Source: an uncultured Clostridia bacterium
GTDB taxonomy: Bacteria > Bacillota > Clostridia > Christensenellales > UBA1242
Reading direction: 5' to 3'
Length of the DNA stretch: 8,454 nucleotides
Assembly: GCA_946635125.1 (NCBI GenBank)
Contig: CAMPBB010000021.1
Location: 1 to 8,454, forward strand
Below are positions 6,229 through 8,454 of this stretch, piece after piece (position 1 is the stretch's first letter; the number at the start of each line of letters is the position of its first letter). The notes beneath the pieces are model-generated. The model saw only the letters and a program-made list of their open reading frames with translations, was not told the DNA's origin and ran no database searches. Both the position numbers and the translations under genes were made by a program.

Positions 6229-6274
6229 ACAAACTTTTTATAACAAAAAACCAATTTAAAATTTATTTTTTTTC

Positions 6275-6303
6275 ATTGTAACAAAAACTCAAATTTGTGT
6301 CAA
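6275..6303 (-). promoter_or_regulatory. Near-consensus housekeeping-sigma promoter of the glycosyltransferase-flippase operon
   Basis: In the minus-strand reading a perfect TTGACA (6303-6298) is followed after exactly 17 nt by TACAAT (6280-6275), five of six -10 bases. The predicted start is near 6268, leaving a leader of about 50 nt to the TTG at 6218. The spacer contains the 8-bp palindrome CAAATTTG (6290-6297), possibly incidental. This is the best promoter in the window and suggests strong or constitutive expression. Its -35 box begins in the T-rich tail of the plsC terminator. Confidence 0.85.
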
Positions 6304-6346
6304 ACAAAAAACAAGCCCAGCATTACTCTGTTTTGGCTTGTTTTTT
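6300..6346 (-). terminator. Strong intrinsic terminator ending the dac-rluB-plsC block
   Basis: In the minus-strand reading AAAAAACAAGCC (6346-6335) pairs perfectly with GGCTTGTTTTTT (6317-6306). Inside, CAG (6330-6328) pairs with CTG (6320-6318) after a 4-A bulge, leaving a 7-nt loop. The T-rich 3' arm and the following GTTTG supply the U tract. The 5' arm is coding sequence for the last PlsC residues, and the plsC stop codon (6325-6323) lies in the loop region. Confidence 0.85.
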
Positions 6347-6985
6347 TGATTTTTTGTTTTGTTTTCTCTGTTTTTTCTCTTCTTGTTCCTTTAAGTAATT
6401 GTCACGAAGAGATTGCATTTTTTCAGATATCAAAAGGCTTGCTTTTTCCAAATTCTCTTTTGTTAATTTTTGTCCATAAAATTCTGTTAAGTGAAAAGGT
6501 TCCCCAACAAGCAAAACATTGCGTTTAAACGCTTTTGGTTTTTTTATGAGCCACATTGGAACAATTGGTGCTTGAGATTTTATGGCAAACATTGCAGTTC
6601 CACTTTTTAGTGACATATTCTCTTCATCACTAATATCTTTTCTTGTCCCCTCTGGAAACAACAAAAGTCTTTCACCTTTTTTTAAAGCGTCCAAAGCTGT
6701 TTTTATTGAGTGTGCTCCAACTTGTTCACGGTTAACAGGAATCCCTCCATATTTTTTTAAAATCCACCCAACAAATTTGTTCTTAAACAATGTGTGTTTT
6801 GCCAAGATGTAAGGCCTTCTCATAAATTTTGTTTCAATCACAACAACATCCATGTTAGAGCGGTGATTGCAACACATTATGCACGCCCCCTTTTTGGGAA
6901 CATTTTTCTTGCCAATCACTTTTGTTGGATAAAACAAGCTTGTGTGAACCCAACAACACGCATGGCTAAACCTATAAAAAATCAT
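6323..6985 (-). CDS. plsC: 1-acyl-sn-glycerol-3-phosphate acyltransferase (PlsC/LPLAT family)
   Basis: This 220-residue enzyme should acylate lysophosphatidate at the second position to make phosphatidate for membrane phospholipids, at the inner membrane face. All four acyltransferase blocks are present: NHRSNMD with the catalytic His41 and Asp46 (HX4D), GGIPVNRE at 80-87 with Arg86, FPEGTR at 110-115, and Pro143 in IVPMW. The N-terminus is only weakly hydrophobic, so it probably associates through a short amphipathic or membrane-dipping segment. The last 17 residues are strongly Lys/Gln-rich, an unusual basic tail whose codons also form one arm of the terminator. The ATG lies 1 nt after the rluB stop and 6 nt after AGAGGTG, so the two genes are cotranscribed. 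A related acyltransferase with another lysolipid substrate cannot be excluded. Confidence 0.93.
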   Translation of the reverse strand: MIFYRFSHACCWVHTSLFYPTKVIGKKNVPKKGACIMCCNHRSNMDVVVIETKFMRRPYILAKHTLFKNKFVGWILKKYGGIPVNREQVGAHSIKTALDALKKGERLLLFPEGTRKDISDEENMSLKSGTAMFAIKSQAPIVPMWLIKKPKAFKRNVLLVGEPFHLTEFYGQKLTKENLEKASLLISEKMQSLRDNYLKEQEEKKQRKQNKKSKKQAKTE

Positions 6986-6986
6986 T

Positions 6987-7694
6987 TCACACCTCTTTTA
7001 AATAACCAACTTCTTTGTCTGTTAAAGGTCTACATTCTCCAACCTTTAACCCAGCCAAATTAAGTTTTCCAATTGCAATTCTTTCTAATGACAAAACATT
7101 TTTACCAATTGCTTTAAACATTCTGCGAACTTGCCTGTTTTTGCCTTCGTGAATTGTTATTTTCACTCTGCTTTCATTTTTGTTTGCTGAAATCAAGTTT
7201 GCTTCTGCCTTGCTTGTGACAAATCCACCAATATCAACCCCAGCCCTAAGCCTTGCAATATCCATTAAATTAACTTCTCCAGCAACTTTTGCAACATATG
7301 TTTTTCCAAGTTCAAAAGATGGGTGTGTTAACTTTTGTGTTAAATCTCCATCATTTGTTATGAGCAAAAGACCTGATGTGTTGTAATCAAGTCTTCCAAT
7401 TGGGTAAAGCCTTTTCCTGCTTTCTGGAATAAGGTCCATAACTGTTTTTCTTCCCTGTGGGTCACTAACTGTTGTCACATAACCAACGGGCTTGTTTAAA
7501 AGATAATATTCATAATATCCTCTAATTCTAATTGCCCCATCATCAATTGTTACCAAATCATTTTTTGGGTCAACTTGAACACCAAGCTTTTTAACAACTT
7601 TTGCGTTAATTTTAACTCTTCCTTCAAGTATTATTTCATCACATTTTCTTCTTGAGGCAACTCCACATGATGCCATAAATTTGTTTAAACGCAT
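6987..7694 (-). CDS. rluB: 23S rRNA pseudouridine synthase, RsuA/RluB/E/F family
   Basis: This 235-residue enzyme isomerises a uridine to pseudouridine in ribosomal RNA. An S4 RNA-binding domain occupies residues 1-58 (MRLNKFMASCGVASRRKCDE). The catalytic domain follows with LLNKPVGYVTT at 65-75, GRLDYNTSGLLL at 100-111 containing catalytic Asp103, TNDGDL at 113-118 and the C-terminal EGKNRQVRRM at 183-192. Length and motif order fit RluB, which in Escherichia coli and Bacillus subtilis modifies helix 93 of 23S rRNA; RsuA or RluF paralogues are less likely in this context. The ATG follows a modest AGGA by about 8 nt and lies 18 nt after the carboxypeptidase stop. Next to a D,D-carboxypeptidase gene, it recalls the Bacillus dacB-spmA-spmB-rluB order with the spm genes missing. 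It ends in TGA, showing standard code use. Confidence 0.94.
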   Translation of the reverse strand: MRLNKFMASCGVASRRKCDEIILEGRVKINAKVVKKLGVQVDPKNDLVTIDDGAIRIRGYYEYYLLNKPVGYVTTVSDPQGRKTVMDLIPESRKRLYPIGRLDYNTSGLLLITNDGDLTQKLTHPSFELGKTYVAKVAGEVNLMDIARLRAGVDIGGFVTSKAEANLISANKNESRVKITIHEGKNRQVRRMFKAIGKNVLSLERIAIGKLNLAGLKVGECRPLTDKEVGYLKEV

Positions 7695-7712
7695 TTTCTT
7701 TTCCTTTTTTTG

Positions 7713-8454
7713 TTATGCGTTCCAGCCTTTTAATATCTCTTTTATTTTGTCTTTATACAAAACTGAATACGCTTCTTCTATTGTATATATTTTCTCAGAA
7801 AAAATCAAGTGATTGCAATAATATATTTCACAAACTCCAACTTCCTCATCCTTTTTGATTGGCGCCTTAATCTCATCTGGGCACGAAAAAACAACATTTA
7901 AGTTTGAAAGTTCTTGTTCACTCAAAACACATGAAAATCCTTTTTTTGTGCACAAACCAACTTTTTCCACATTTCCATCAAGAACAACCAAATCCTTCAC
8001 ATAAAAATAGGCTGGCAATATTTCAACTAACTTAAATTTTTCAAATCCAAGATTTAACAATTTTTCACTGTCCTCAAACATGGGACCACAATTAAACACA
8101 ACACAAACAAGCCTTAAACCATCACGCTCGCAAGCCGAAACCAAACATCTTCCAGCATCATCAGTAAAACCTGTTTTAACACCAATGCAACCATCAAGTT
8201 TTGTTAAAAGTTTGTTTTTGTTCACAAGATATCTTTCGCTTTCTGTTCCTTCACAAATTTTTGTGCTCTTTGTTTTCACGATATTCAAAAAATCTTCATT
8301 TTCCAAAGCATAAGATGTTATTAGTGCCAAATCATGAGCCGTTGTGTGATGACCTTTTTCATCAAGGCCATGAGGGTTTTTAAAATTTGAATTATTAGCG
8401 CCAACTTTTTTTGCTAGATTGTTCATCATATTGCAGAAATTTTCAATTGTTCCA
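7713..8454 (-). CDS. D-alanyl-D-alanine carboxypeptidase, peptidase family S11 (5' end outside window)
   Basis: This is the C-terminal 247 residues of a low-molecular-mass penicillin-binding protein that trims the terminal D-Ala from peptidoglycan stem peptides outside the membrane. Visible are the segment F-x-x-M-M-N-x-x-A-K-K-x-G typical of the region just after the S-x-N motif, NPHGLD, HTTAHDLALI, and the third active-site motif KTG in GVKTGFTDDAGRCL (KTG codons at 8177-8169). The SxxK and SxN motifs must lie beyond the window edge. After the catalytic domain comes a beta-rich region like the PBP5 C-terminal domain and a final segment (SVLYKDKIKEILKGW) that could be the amphipathic membrane anchor. 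The protein is rather Cys-rich, which fits an anaerobe. The frame is open to the last base, so an internal Met at 8429 is not the true start. DacF or DacB-like; the exact subtype is undecided. Confidence 0.93.
   Translation of the reverse strand, partial: GTIENFCNMMNNLAKKVGANNSNFKNPHGLDEKGHHTTAHDLALITSYALENEDFLNIVKTKSTKICEGTESERYLVNKNKLLTKLDGCIGVKTGFTDDAGRCLVSACERDGLRLVCVVFNCGPMFEDSEKLLNLGFEKFKLVEILPAYFYVKDLVVLDGNVEKVGLCTKKGFSCVLSEQELSNLNVVFSCPDEIKAPIKKDEEVGVCEIYYCNHLIFSEKIYTIEEAYSVLYKDKIKEILKGWNA

Noticed and set aside
6219..6254. Longer glycosyltransferase starting at TTG 6254
   Set aside because: The 12 extra codons have no Shine-Dalgarno site, lie almost at the predicted transcription start, and precede the normal beginning of the GT-A fold.
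6794..7063. Plus-strand 89-codon frame across the rluB-plsC junction
   Set aside because: Antisense to two well-supported genes; no ribosome binding site and no recognisable domain.

Overview
The window reads as a stretch of a low-GC (roughly 30% by eye) Gram-positive chromosome, most likely an uncultured clostridia-like Bacillota. The evidence is the AT-rich codon use, strong purine-rich Shine-Dalgarno sites, an S11-type D-Ala-D-Ala carboxypeptidase next to rluB, and Lys/Phe/Ile/Asn-rich proteins. The genetic code is standard: TGA closes rluB and the sugar-phosphate transferase gene (the latter in an ATGA overlap), and Trp is TGG. Every convincing gene lies on the minus strand, so the region is read from high to low coordinates. 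The plus strand is visibly G-poor even between genes, which suggests that the minus strand is the leading strand.

Three transcription blocks can be proposed. Block 1 (8454 to about 6300) is housekeeping: the 3' part of a penicillin-binding D,D-carboxypeptidase, rluB (23S rRNA pseudouridine synthase) and plsC (lysophosphatidate acyltransferase). It ends in a strong intrinsic terminator whose stem starts inside the last plsC codons and whose loop carries the plsC stop. Block 2 (6303 to about 3711) starts from a near-consensus promoter (TTGACA-17-TACAAT) abutting that terminator. It encodes a family 2 glycosyltransferase and a Wzx-type lipid-linked glycan flippase, then a weaker terminator that also overlaps the 3' end of its gene. 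Block 3 (about 3566 to 1) starts from a weaker promoter with a 16-bp inverted repeat over the predicted start point. It encodes a monotopic phosphoglycosyl transferase, UppS, an O-antigen ligase/polymerase-like protein, a PF06695/COG2426 membrane protein, and the start of a further membrane or exported protein that runs off the window. Most of these genes overlap or nearly touch.

Blocks 2 and 3 together look like a compact undecaprenyl-phosphate-dependent surface-glycan pathway: make the carrier (UppS), load the first sugar phosphate (PGT), extend (GT2), flip (Wzx), then polymerise or ligate (Wzy/WaaL-like). The most interesting inference is that the PF06695 protein at the end of the operon, whose family may be related to DedA-type undecaprenyl-phosphate transporters, could return the carrier lipid to the inner leaflet and so close the cycle. 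No RNA genes, CRISPR arrays, insertion sequences or attachment sites were seen. There is no gene-free stretch above 300 bases; the longest is about 216 bases (3508-3723).
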